Of a stretch of DNA of 11,763 bases, positions 1-7,152 are shown one piece after another (the stretch's first letter is position 1; each line of letters starts with the position of its first letter). The notes under the pieces are model-generated. The model worked only from the letters and a program-made list of their open reading frames with translations, did not search any database and was not told the DNA's origin. Location of the stretch: the NCBI GenBank assembly GCA_002449555.1, contig DJXA01000202.1:16359-28121 (forward strand), in the 5' to 3' direction. This DNA is from Atopobiaceae bacterium UBA7016 (GTDB lineage: Bacteria; Actinomycetota; Coriobacteriia; Coriobacteriales; Atopobiaceae). The translations under genes and the position numbers were made by a program.

Positions 1-1214
1 GGCACGGCCATGGCCAGCATGGAGGTGAACTCGATGAAGCCGCGCAGCGCGAACTTCTTCTTCACCACCAGGTAGGAGATGATCATGGAGAGCAGCGACG
101 TCAGCGGACTCGCGATGAACGCCATGATGAACGAGTCGGTGAAGGCGTCTGCGCCACGATAGTTGTTGAACACCTTGAGGTACCACTTGTTGGTGAGCGT
201 GTAGTTGCGGCCCCACGTGGTGATGACCGAGCCGTACGGCACGCATATGTACATCGCGATGACGAAGATGGCGATGGCGGAACACATGACGGTCAGCGGC
301 ACGCGTACCGAGGCGTCGGTGATGAGCATGCGCTGGCGGCTCGCCTTGCCGGACAGCGTGGCGGTAGCCTTGGCCTCGAGCACGTACTTCTGCACGAAGA
401 ACATGACGAACGTGATGGAGAGCAGCACGACGGCCATGGCCGCGGCGCCCTTCTTGTCATAGTTTCCCGTGATCTGCATGTAGATGGCCGTCGCCAGGGT
501 GTCGACGTTGCCGCCGATCATCATGGGGTTGGCGAAGTCGGCGATGGACTCCATGACGGTGACCAGGAAGGCGTTGCCCAGACCCGGGAGCAGAAGCGGC
601 AGCGTGACGGTGGTGAAGACCTGCCAACGCGTGGCGCCCATGTCGCGCGCGGCCTCCTCAAGCGAGGGGTCGATGTTCTTCAGAAGGCCCCTCAGCATCA
701 TGTAGCAGACCGGGAAGAACGTCATCGTCTGAATGATGATGATGGACGGCATGCCATAGATGTTGGAGTCCTTGATACCCAGCAACGTCTTGGAGATGAT
801 GCCCGAGCGGCCAAAGAGCAGGATCATGGAGAGCGAGAGCACGAACGGAGGCGAGACCACCGGCAGGATGGACACGACTTTGAAGAGCCCGCTCATGAAC
901 TTGGTCTTCAGCTGGACGTATTCCTCGACGTAGGCAAAGAGCAGACCGATGAGCGTGGAGAGGACGCCGGTGACGGCGCCGATCTCGAGCGTGTTGACGA
1001 TAGCCTTCTTGAAGTCAGGCTTTGAGAGCACCTTCTGGAACGTGGCGAACGTGATGCCGCCCGTGTCGCTGACGAGGCTGTCCACCAGAAGGATGGCGAG
1101 CGGATAGAGGATGAAAAGCGCCAGGAACGTAACGAGCACCACGATGGTCGTAACCATGATGGGGTCGGCCAGGAGCTTCTTACGATCCAGCGACGCACCT
1201 TGTGCTGTTGCCAT
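1..1214 (-). CDS. Fused two-domain ABC importer permease (FbpB/AfuB type), 3' end beyond window
   Basis: This is the inner-membrane permease of an ABC importer, the channel that takes substrate from the neighbouring binding lipoprotein. The first 404 codons are visible and the frame stays open to the window edge. Residues 20-44 form the first membrane span. More spans follow at about 78-95, 110-134, 155-175 and 212-225. An EAA loop, the ATPase contact site, lies at 186-208 (EEAARDMG...TLPLL). After a span near 258-275 and a basic linker (280-298), a second permease half begins with a span at about 305-325. This is the double-domain architecture of Fe3+-type permeases, usually about 530-570 residues, so roughly 150 are missing. 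The ATG at 1214 has AGAGGA six bases upstream. It lies 108 bp downstream of the binding-protein gene on the same strand and is probably co-transcribed. The family also includes 2-aminoethylphosphonate and hexose-phosphate importers, so the substrate is open. Confidence 0.9.
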   Translation of the reverse strand, partial: MATAQGASLDRKKLLADPIMVTTIVVLVTFLALFILYPLAILLVDSLVSDTGGITFATFQKVLSKPDFKKAIVNTLEIGAVTGVLSTLIGLLFAYVEEYVQLKTKFMSGLFKVVSILPVVSPPFVLSLSMILLFGRSGIISKTLLGIKDSNIYGMPSIIIIQTMTFFPVCYMMLRGLLKNIDPSLEEAARDMGATRWQVFTTVTLPLLLPGLGNAFLVTVMESIADFANPMMIGGNVDTLATAIYMQITGNYDKKGAAAMAVVLLSITFVMFFVQKYVLEAKATATLSGKASRQRMLITDASVRVPLTVMCSAIAIFVIAMYICVPYGSVITTWGRNYTLTNKWYLKVFNNYRGADAFTDSFIMAFIASPLTSLLSMIISYLVVKKKFALRGFIEFTSMLAMAV

Positions 1215-1255
1215 AGGGCGTCCTCTCTCGTTGATGGATAGTGACTGGATACACG

Positions 1256-1289
1256 TGGCGGGCGGTGGGACGAACCCAACCGCCCGCCA
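1256..1289 (-). other. Intercistronic GC-rich hairpin between binding protein and permease
   Basis: The arms at 1256-1266 and 1279-1289 are an 11-bp perfect inverted repeat (TGGCGGGCGGT / ACCGCCCGCCA). Three further G-C pairs (1267-1269 with 1275-1277) form after a single bulged base at 1278, leaving a five-base loop. On the minus strand the sequence after the stem has no U-run, so it is not a canonical intrinsic terminator. In binding-protein importer operons, hairpins at this position commonly stabilise the upstream message or reduce transcription into the permease. That role is inferred here. Confidence 0.7.
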
Positions 1290-1322
1290 TCTCACGCAAT
1301 CAGGATGTGAATCCTAAAAGAC

Positions 1323-2450
1323 CTACTCGGTCTTGAAGCGGTCGTCGCCACCGCCGAGGGCGTTCATGACGTCCTCCTTGTACTGTGCGGTGTTGGCCAT
1401 CATGTCAGCAAAGTCGAAGTCCATGACGTTGTCGGGATCGACGCCCATGTCGATGGCGATCTGCGGCTGCTCGGCGTTGTCGAGAACGAGGAACTGGTAG
1501 GAGCCAACCTCCTTGGCCTGGTTGACGCACTCGGGGGTCAGGACGTACTCAAGCCAGAGCTGAGCCGCGTTGGGGTGAGCGCAGCCCTCGAGGCCAGCGG
1601 AGGCGCCGACCTCGTAGGAGGCACCAGAGCTCGGGGCAACGAGGCCGATGTTGTCATAGCCGTTGTCCACAATCTGATAGATGCCGTCGTGCAGGAAGTT
1701 GATGCCGATGGTGCACTCGCCGATGCCGATGGACTTGGACGGGCCGCCACCAGACTTGGTGTACTGAGCGACGTTCTTGTCGAGGTCGACCAGGAACTGG
1801 ATGCCCTCGTCATGGCCGTACTTCTGGATGACGGTGTTGAGGATGAGCTCGGCCGTGGAGGCGGTGTTGTAGTTGGAGCTCCAGATGAGACCCTTATACT
1901 TCTCGTCCAGCAGGTCAGGCCAGTCGGTGGGGGCGTCGATGCCCTTGGCCTCGAGCTCCTCGTTGTTGGTGAGGAAGCCCAGGATGCCCATGTAGATGCC
2001 CACCCACGTGCCGTCCGTGGAGGTGAAGTTGGGGTTGGTGATGTGGCTCAGGTTGGCCGGGGAAGCCTTCATGAGCAGGCCGTCGTTCGCAGCCTGGACA
2101 TAGGAGGTGCAGCCGCCGCCGAACCAGACGTCCGCGGAGGGGTTGCCGTTTTCCTCCTGGATCTTGGCGAGAACCTCGCCGCCGCCCAGGCGCTGCCAGC
2201 TGGTGGTGATGCCGAAGAGCTCAGTAAACTTGTCGCACGCGGCGATGATGTAGGGCTCCTCGCAGGTGCCGTAGACAACGAGCTCGCCCTCGGCCTGTGC
2301 GGCGGCGACGAGGTCGGGATCGTAGCCCTCGACACCGGCGCCGGAGGCGTCAGCATCAGAGCCAGAGTCGCTGGAGCCACCGCAACCAGCAAGGGTTAGG
2401 CCAGCCAAGGCGGAAGCACCAAGGAAGTCCCTACGAGAAACGTTATGCAT
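1323..2450 (-). CDS. ABC importer solute-binding lipoprotein, AfuA/FbpA-like, Tat-type signal
   Basis: This is an extracytoplasmic solute-binding protein of 375 residues, anchored as a lipoprotein, which should deliver substrate to the permease encoded downstream. The N-terminus has a twin-arginine motif (SRRDFL, residues 5-10), a hydrophobic stretch and a lipobox LAGC with the acylated Cys at 23. A Ser/Gly/Asp-rich linker follows to about 42. The mature part matches family-1/AfuA-type proteins: ELVVYG near 56-61, NPSADVWFGGG at 103-113, and a C-terminal lobe with VAPSSGASYE (271-280) and HPNAAQLWLEYVLTPE (292-307). Six cysteines lie beyond the lipobox. I chose the ATG at 2450 over one at 2519 because GGGAG sits six bases upstream and because the Tat/lipobox signal should lie close to the N-terminus. 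Ferric iron is the usual annotation for this group, but hexose phosphates and phosphonates are also known ligands, and no ligand can be assigned from sequence alone. Confidence 0.92.
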   Translation of the reverse strand: MHNVSRRDFLGASALAGLTLAGCGGSSDSGSDADASGAGVEGYDPDLVAAAQAEGELVVYGTCEEPYIIAACDKFTELFGITTSWQRLGGGEVLAKIQEENGNPSADVWFGGGCTSYVQAANDGLLMKASPANLSHITNPNFTSTDGTWVGIYMGILGFLTNNEELEAKGIDAPTDWPDLLDEKYKGLIWSSNYNTASTAELILNTVIQKYGHDEGIQFLVDLDKNVAQYTKSGGGPSKSIGIGECTIGINFLHDGIYQIVDNGYDNIGLVAPSSGASYEVGASAGLEGCAHPNAAQLWLEYVLTPECVNQAKEVGSYQFLVLDNAEQPQIAIDMGVDPDNVMDFDFADMMANTAQYKEDVMNALGGGDDRFKTE

Positions 2451-2459
2451 AGTTTTCTC

Positions 2460-2492
2460 CCTGTCTACATACAGGCGCGAAATGTGCCTGTA
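2460..2492 (-). promoter_or_regulatory. Leader dyad upstream of the binding-protein gene (operator or mRNA hairpin)
   Basis: TACAGGC (2470-2476) and GCCTGTA (2486-2492) form a 7-bp inverted repeat around nine bases. It extends to nine pairs with one mismatch and a five-base centre. A third copy of the core, CCTGT at 2460-2464, can pair with ACAGG at 2471-2475 across six bases, and it overlaps two bases of the ribosome-binding site at 2457-2461. The dyad ends 19 nt upstream of the start codon, which suits either a repressor site or an RNA leader structure. No family of regulator is recognised. Confidence 0.45.
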
Positions 2493-2719
2493 ACCAACAA
2501 CTACGTTCCCATAGTCCACCTTTGTGCTCTGATTTGCTCACTTTTTCGACAAACGGTAGCGTGGGGAGGGGCGAGCACTGTTCAGCTTTTTGCATCTGAT
2601 GTTTAACCACATCCATATAGGAATCGGTGTGAGTGGCCCCCGTGTCATGCCGCTTTGTGCGCAAATAAGGTAAGGTGTTCCATAACTCTGGCCACAGCAG
2701 ACGAAAAGGACCCCCCAAC
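2493..2719. other. Divergent intergenic region between the importer operon and the LtaS-like gene
   Basis: This region is AT-richer than the genes and must hold promoters for both directions. On the plus strand I see TTGCAT at 2590-2595 with CATATA at 2614-2619, TTGTGC at 2655-2660, and a tandem TAAGGTAAGGT at 2666-2676. None makes a convincing -35/-10 pair at 16-18 bp. On the minus strand no clear pair was found either. AAAGGA at 2705-2710 is the ribosome-binding site of the plus-strand gene. No RNA gene or coding frame is apparent. Confidence 0.4.
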
Positions 2720-4972
2720 ATGGCCGAAGGCATCCTCGAGTACCTGAAGAATTTCCTCGTTGCTCCCAATTGGTATCCCGCTGTTCCCATCGTGGGATTC
2801 ATTGTCATCGCAGCCGCCTCGGTGGGTCTTTCCACGTCCGAATACGGCGAGGAAGGCCCCGCTTCAGGGTCTGGAGCGTGGCCGGCACCGATGGCCTTGT
2901 CGCTCGGCCTTCTTGGCGTCGTGGTCGCCCTCGGGCACTACTCGGATGGGTCTACCCCACTCATCGTGTACACCGTAGTCGCCACGGTCTGCGGCATCCT
3001 CGCAGCTAACCGCGGCGTGGTGAGGAACGCCTTGTCCAACCGCGGCTTTATGGTGTCGCTGATTCGCGATGTCATCGCACTTGCCGTGGGCATCTTTACT
3101 GCCATGCTCGCCCTCGAGCTCTCGTGGAATACTACGTTTCCCGCGCTCGACCCCAAGTGCTTCCTTATCGAGCTTGGCCTGTGCACGGGTATCGCGCTTT
3201 CGCTGTACTTCCTTGGCCAGCGCTCTGCGAACCTCATCTGGCCTGCCGTGCTGCTCGCGGCGTTTGGCGGCATCTGCCAGTACTTCCTTGCCAAGTTCAA
3301 GGGCGTGGCCATTCTTCCCAGCGACCTTCTGGCCATGCCTACCGCCTTCAAGGTGAAGGAGGGCTATTCCTTTGTCATCGACGGGCGCGGGCTGTGGGGC
3401 CCCATGGCCGCCTGCGTGTCGTTCTTGGCCTTCTCGCTTGTGGGCGATCTGCCCAAGCCCGAGGAGTCGCCCGTCTTCATTCCCAGCGGTCGCCACTCTG
3501 CGCAGCTGGTTGGAGGGCCCCAAGACCGCAGCCGTCGCGGCGGAAAGCTCAAGAAGGCGGCCATCGTGCTTGCCAACTTGGCGCTCGGCGCGGCAGTCGC
3601 GGGTGTTACCGTCGCCGCGGCCGTCATCCCCAACTACGTGCATGACCTGGGCGTGACCATGGACTACGGCAAGACGCTCGAGTCCTACAAGAAGGACGGC
3701 TTCCTTACCGGCTTCGTTGCCGCCGCCCAGGACTTCCCCATCAACCCGCCGAGCGGCTACACCCGCGCCAAGGCGGCCGCCCTGCAGACCGAGCTCGACG
3801 AGACCTACGCGACCGAGATCGACGCCACCGAATGGCGCACCAAGGCCGCCGAGCAGTTTGCCTCCGAGCAGCCGAGCATCATCGTGGTGCTCAACGAGTC
3901 CTTTGCCGACCTCTCGGTGTTCAACGGGCTGGGCTGCGGCTATGAGGGGCCGACATACTTCAAGAGCATCGACAACGCGCTGGTGCGCGGAGACCTGGCT
4001 GTCTCGGTCATCGGCGGCGGTACCTGCAACACCGAGTTCGAGGTGCTCACCGGCAACTCCTACGCCTTCATCGGCGCTGGCAAGTATCCCTTTGTCACCT
4101 ACCAGATGAAGGGCGACAACCTGGCTTCGCAACTGGAGTCCTTGGGCTATACCACCCACGCCATTCATCCCAACCTTGCCACCAACTGGAAGCGCGACGT
4201 GGTGTATGACGCCATGGGCTTCGACGAGTTCCTCGACATCACCGCCTTTGACGAGGAGGCCCCGCAGCTACACATGGGCGTTACCGACAAGGTCACCTAC
4301 GACAAGGTGCTCGAGATTCTGAAGGTTGACCCCAGCCCGCAGTTCGTCTTTGACGTGACCATGCAGAACCACGGCAGCTACAACTTGGGCAACATCCCCG
4401 AGGACAAGCAGGTGTCCTACGAGCCCGAGGGCCTTGCCGACGGCCGCATCACGCAAGAGGACGCAGACGCCCTCAACGAGTACCTCGCCTGCATTCAGGC
4501 CTCTGACCAGGACCTCAAGTACTTCATCGACGAGCTCAACAAGCTTGACCGCAAGGTCGTGCTCGTCTTCTTGGGAGACCACCAGCCCGCCTTCACGCCG
4601 CTCTTCAACGACCTGTACTTCGCGGACGAGGAAGACGCCATCGCGCATCAGGAGCGCGTGTACCAGAGCGAGTACCTCATCTGGGCAAACTATGACGTTG
4701 CGGGCGTGGGCCAGAAGAGCGCCACACAGAATGCCAGCGCCGACATGCTGGGTGCCATGACGCTCAACTTCATCGGTGCGCCGCTCTCCAGCTACCAGAA
4801 GGCGCGCATGGTCGAGCGCGACAGCATCATCGCCCTCAATGCCTTCGGGTACCTGGGAGCCGACGGCGTCTGGTACTCCCGTGACGACGCGAGCTCGCCC
4901 TATGCGCAGAACTACGCAGACATGGCCATGCTGAACCATCTGAACTTCGGCTCAAAGGTCTCCCCTCTGTAA
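2720..4972 (+). CDS. LTA synthase-family membrane phosphotransferase (sulfatase fold)
   Basis: This is a polytopic membrane enzyme of 750 residues with an external alkaline-phosphatase/sulfatase-fold domain of the LtaS family. Such enzymes move glycerol-phosphate or similar groups from phospholipid to lipoteichoic acid or other glycans. Hydrophobic spans occur near 18-37, 55-72, 79-96, 110-132, 148-165, 171-192, 227-242 and 280-303, more than the five of classic LtaS. The catalytic domain follows from about 385. Family motifs match: ESF with Glu393, GGGTCNTEFEVLTGNS with the expected nucleophile Thr435, HP at 483-484, MQNHG with His551, and GDH with Asp620-His621. By analogy with LtaS, Glu393, Thr435, Asp620 and His621 bind Mn2+. 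The ATG at 2720 follows AAAGGA by nine bases; an in-frame ATG at 2675 lacks a good site. The gene stands alone, ending at a terminator shared with a convergent small gene. Polyglycerol-phosphate synthesis is likely but not proven, since related enzymes decorate other polymers. Confidence 0.9.
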   Translation: MAEGILEYLKNFLVAPNWYPAVPIVGFIVIAAASVGLSTSEYGEEGPASGSGAWPAPMALSLGLLGVVVALGHYSDGSTPLIVYTVVATVCGILAANRGVVRNALSNRGFMVSLIRDVIALAVGIFTAMLALELSWNTTFPALDPKCFLIELGLCTGIALSLYFLGQRSANLIWPAVLLAAFGGICQYFLAKFKGVAILPSDLLAMPTAFKVKEGYSFVIDGRGLWGPMAACVSFLAFSLVGDLPKPEESPVFIPSGRHSAQLVGGPQDRSRRGGKLKKAAIVLANLALGAAVAGVTVAAAVIPNYVHDLGVTMDYGKTLESYKKDGFLTGFVAAAQDFPINPPSGYTRAKAAALQTELDETYATEIDATEWRTKAAEQFASEQPSIIVVLNESFADLSVFNGLGCGYEGPTYFKSIDNALVRGDLAVSVIGGGTCNTEFEVLTGNSYAFIGAGKYPFVTYQMKGDNLASQLESLGYTTHAIHPNLATNWKRDVVYDAMGFDEFLDITAFDEEAPQLHMGVTDKVTYDKVLEILKVDPSPQFVFDVTMQNHGSYNLGNIPEDKQVSYEPEGLADGRITQEDADALNEYLACIQASDQDLKYFIDELNKLDRKVVLVFLGDHQPAFTPLFNDLYFADEEDAIAHQERVYQSEYLIWANYDVAGVGQKSATQNASADMLGAMTLNFIGAPLSSYQKARMVERDSIIALNAFGYLGADGVWYSRDDASSPYAQNYADMAMLNHLNFGSKVSPL

Positions 4973-5004
4973 GCGAGCGGCCCTCCCAGACAGCACCGAA
5001 AACG

Positions 5005-5035
5005 GAAGCGGCGCCCACGATGTGGGCGCCGCTTC
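5005..5035. terminator. Intrinsic terminator between convergent genes
   Basis: A perfect 14-bp stem (GAAGCGGCGCCCAC at 5005-5018, complement at 5022-5035) closes a three-base loop. On the minus strand the stem is followed by CGTTTT, a short U-run that suits the small gene ending at 5065. On the plus strand the downstream sequence is only moderately T-rich (GTTTACGTTTTCG from about 5048). The hairpin lies 32 nt after the stop of the LtaS-like gene, so it probably terminates both transcripts. Confidence 0.85.
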
Positions 5036-5064
5036 GTCTGCGTGTACGTTTACGTTTTCGCCAG

Positions 5065-5292
5065 CTAGAGGGCTTGGACGCACTTCACCAGCAGTTGGTC
5101 GTCCCCATGGGAGCGCTCGTGCAGGGCAAACCACCGCTCGACATCGTTGAAGAGGATCGGGAGGCTGTCTGCCCAGAACGTCTTGTCATGCTCCGCGAGG
5201 ATGACGCGGTACTTCCCGCCCATGTACCAGCCGTTGTAGACGGACTGGAAGACCTTGCGCTGGCGGTCGTTCATATCACGATACTTAACCAT
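5065..5292 (-). CDS. Small uncharacterised protein, 75 residues
   Basis: I do not recognise this family. The predicted protein is 75 residues, soluble and rich in aromatic residues: MVKYRDMNDRQRKVF at the start, then GWYMGGKYRVILAEHD near 21-36, an aspartate/aromatic segment, and HERSHGDD near 58-65. It has no signal peptide, membrane span or metal-binding Cys cluster (one Cys near the end). The ATG at 5292 has AAAGGA eight bases upstream, which supports it over an in-frame ATG at 5322. The gene is monocistronic: a promoter-like pair and an operator-like dyad precede it and a strong terminator follows about 30 nt after its stop. These signals and the good ribosome-binding site argue that it is a real gene and not a chance frame. 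A regulatory or nucleotide-linked role cannot be inferred. Confidence 0.7.
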   Translation of the reverse strand: MVKYRDMNDRQRKVFQSVYNGWYMGGKYRVILAEHDKTFWADSLPILFNDVERWFALHERSHGDDQLLVKCVQAL

Positions 5293-5306
5293 TGTCAATA
5301 TCCTTT

Positions 5307-5328
5307 CGATTAACGGTATCAATCGTTA
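5307..5328. promoter_or_regulatory. Operator-like dyad in the leader of the 75-residue gene
   Basis: Two overlapping inverted repeats lie here: TAACG (5311-5315) with CGTTA (5324-5328), and CGATT (5307-5311) with AATCG (5321-5325). They fall just downstream of the putative -10 box, about where transcription would start, which is a common position for a repressor site. The arms are only five bases, so chance is possible. Confidence 0.3.
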
Positions 5329-5333
5329 GGTGT

Positions 5334-5361
5334 ATGCTACCCGATTCCCTGCGAAAGGCAA
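5334..5361 (-). promoter_or_regulatory. Putative sigma-70-type promoter for the 75-residue gene
   Basis: On the minus strand TTGCCT (5356-5361) and TAGCAT (5334-5339) are separated by 16 bp, each matching four of six consensus bases. Transcription would begin near 5327, giving a leader of about 35 nt before the ATG at 5292. It lies just past the terminator of the DHHW operon, consistent with independent transcription of the small gene. Confidence 0.45.
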
Positions 5362-5401
5362 TGCCATCTACCGACACCATAGGTTGGCCACAACGATAAA
5401 A

Positions 5402-5441
5402 GAAGGCCGCCGGCACCCTCTGGGAGGAGCCGGCGGCCTTC
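5402..5441 (-). terminator. Intrinsic terminator of the MBOAT-DHHW operon
   Basis: A perfect 13-bp stem (GAAGGCCGCCGGC at 5402-5414, complement at 5429-5441) has a 14-base loop that can pair further internally (CCTC with GAGG). On the minus strand it is followed by TTTTAT. It begins 20 nt after the stop codon of the DHHW gene at 5462, so it is a textbook rho-independent terminator for that operon. Confidence 0.92.
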
Positions 5442-5461
5442 ACGCACGTTGTCAGCGACAA

Positions 5462-7135
5462 TCAGGAGCCGTTCTGCGACTGCGCGAGCAGCGCAGACGA
5501 GACGGGGTCGGTTCCCGCGAGCACGATGGCGTTCAGGAAGATAACGTCATCAATGTCATTCTCGCGCACAAAGTCGGGGATCGAGCGGTCGCTATAGCGG
5601 AAGTCGATCACCCACGTGGTCTGGTAGTCGTCAACCAGAAGCGGCACGAAGCAGCAGCCAAACGAGTCCTTGATGACCAGGCAGGAGGAGCCGTCGTCCT
5701 TGGTGGGGTTGTCGATGCGGCTAAGTGGGCGGTCACCCGAGATGAAGCAGTTGTACTTGGAGTAGATGTTCCAGTCAGAGACGTCCGTCACGATATTGGT
5801 CTGGACCTCTTCGCCCTCCTCCGTCCAAATCACCATGTCGTTGGTGGAGTTGGGAATGTAGGCATCAACGTAGTCAGGGTTGGCTTCCATGTCGGCGTTT
5901 CCGAGCTCGGCATAGAAGGTGCCCAGGAAGTTGTCGAACGTCACCTTCTCGCGCGCCATGATGTTGGACGGCTGCACGCGCTTCTCACGGCAGAACTCTT
6001 CGTAAGCGTAGTAGGCACCCAGCTGCGTCCAGTGGTGGTCGGTGCGGAAGTAGATGTACTCGTCGTTGTGGGCGCGCAGGGTGTCGTACACGTTGATGCC
6101 ATGCACCAGCGGGTCATACAGGCTGTAGAAGTACTTGATGGCCTGCTGCTGGTCGGTTCCGCCCAGGTCCTCGAGCGTCTTCTCGTCCAGCAAGGCGCCG
6201 GCGCTGGTGGGCGCAAGGATGGAGTAGACCGTGGCCTCCCCCTTCAGGTTCTGCGCGCACGTGTTCATTGCGCGGGCATACTGCTCAACCGACTCCTGGT
6301 CGAAGTAGTAGATGTTGTAGGCGGCGCCGTTGTTAACGTAGAGGCCCTCCATGATCTTGTTCTGAATCTCTTCGGCCATATAGCGCTCGGTCGGGACCTC
6401 GACGACCTCTTCGTCCGAAGCGGCCTCGACAGGCTTCTGCGCCGCCTCGCCCTGGCCTTCGGTGGCAACGGGAAGCTCGTCACCACCGGTGGTACGGCCC
6501 ACCATCTGCGTCTTGGGCTGGATGCCGTAATGGCTGCTCATGGCCTGCGACAAGCCCACCAACTGCTCGCGCAAGGGATAGGTGTCGCCATACCACAGCG
6601 AGAGGTCAGAGAAGAACGAGCCATCCAGAAGGCGCACCACGCTCACCTGCGGGAAGGCAGTCAGGTCGCGCTTCTCAAGGTCTGAATGGGTAGGCCTGAG
6701 GAAGAAGAACTGCCCGATGATGGTGAGGAGCGCGGCGCACACCATCGTCGCCGCAACGCCGATCTTGCGCGCCTTGGCAAGCGACCTGCCGCGCCGGCGC
6801 AGGTCCTCGCGCTCTTCTGCAGAGATCGGCCGCTTGGCACGCGCGCGTCCTTGGGCGTCGGACGCCGCACGGGTGCGCCTTTGCTGCGTAGGAGCCTGCG
6901 TGGAGGCCGCACCTGCCGCCTGGCCACGCGTACGCGTCTGGCGCGTCTGCGCGGTGCGGGCGCCCTGCCCCGCCGCTTGCGTGTCGGCCTGAGTGGACGA
7001 ACGACGGGCGGCACGCCGTACGGGCTGTCCCGATGCGCTGGTGCCGGCGCGCTGGGCCTCGGCGGCCCGCTGCGCCTCTGCGCGGCGCCTCATATCGCTT
7101 CGGGAGAGACGGCTGGTTCCATCCTGGTCTGCCAT
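5462..7135 (-). CDS. Membrane-anchored DHHW-family (SGNH/AlgX-like) protein with basic N-terminal tail
   Basis: This 557-residue protein is probably the extracellular partner of the MBOAT acyltransferase encoded 17 nt upstream, transferring acyl groups to an exported polymer. One span (about 125-146) separates a cytoplasmic tail from an external domain. The domain has the family signature FRTDHHWTQLGAYYA with DHHW at 366-369, and VIKDSFG with Ser491. In AlgJ/AlgX-type enzymes the equivalent Asp-x-His and Ser form the SGNH-like catalytic set. A glutamate-rich stretch (228-250) may be a linker. The tail (1-123) is low complexity, dominated by Arg, Ala, Gln and Thr, and strongly basic. I chose the ATG at 7135 because a purine-rich AAGGAG/GGGGG region lies just upstream and the tail lacks any other plausible start. 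Its U-rich terminator follows at 5402-5441. The acceptor could be peptidoglycan, teichoic acid or a surface glycan; the sequence does not decide. Confidence 0.85.
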   Translation of the reverse strand: MADQDGTSRLSRSDMRRRAEAQRAAEAQRAGTSASGQPVRRAARRSSTQADTQAAGQGARTAQTRQTRTRGQAAGAASTQAPTQQRRTRAASDAQGRARAKRPISAEEREDLRRRGRSLAKARKIGVAATMVCAALLTIIGQFFFLRPTHSDLEKRDLTAFPQVSVVRLLDGSFFSDLSLWYGDTYPLREQLVGLSQAMSSHYGIQPKTQMVGRTTGGDELPVATEGQGEAAQKPVEAASDEEVVEVPTERYMAEEIQNKIMEGLYVNNGAAYNIYYFDQESVEQYARAMNTCAQNLKGEATVYSILAPTSAGALLDEKTLEDLGGTDQQQAIKYFYSLYDPLVHGINVYDTLRAHNDEYIYFRTDHHWTQLGAYYAYEEFCREKRVQPSNIMAREKVTFDNFLGTFYAELGNADMEANPDYVDAYIPNSTNDMVIWTEEGEEVQTNIVTDVSDWNIYSKYNCFISGDRPLSRIDNPTKDDGSSCLVIKDSFGCCFVPLLVDDYQTTWVIDFRYSDRSIPDFVRENDIDDVIFLNAIVLAGTDPVSSALLAQSQNGS

Positions 7136-7152
7136 GTCTGATCCCCCTCTCC

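Noticed and set aside
1575..2399. 274-codon plus-strand frame opposite the binding-protein gene
   Set aside because: Antisense shadow; the opposite strand encodes a full Tat/lipobox binding protein with family motifs.
2666..2676. Tandem TAAGGTAAGGT as a repeat or -10 element
   Set aside because: Two overlapping six-base units are too short to call a repeat, and no -35 at suitable spacing supports promoter function.
2864..4168. 434-codon minus-strand frame inside the LtaS-like gene
   Set aside because: Antisense to the membrane and catalytic regions of a recognised family; the product looks like reversed codon bias and has no domain.
5020..5313. 97-codon plus-strand frame overlapping the 75-residue gene
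   Set aside because: It starts inside the terminator stem and has no ribosome-binding site, while the minus-strand frame has both start and stop signals in place.
5330..6685. 451-codon plus-strand frame opposite the DHHW gene
   Set aside because: It runs through the promoter of the small gene and the operon terminator, then antisense to DHHW motifs. Val/Gly/Leu-biased with no recognisable features.
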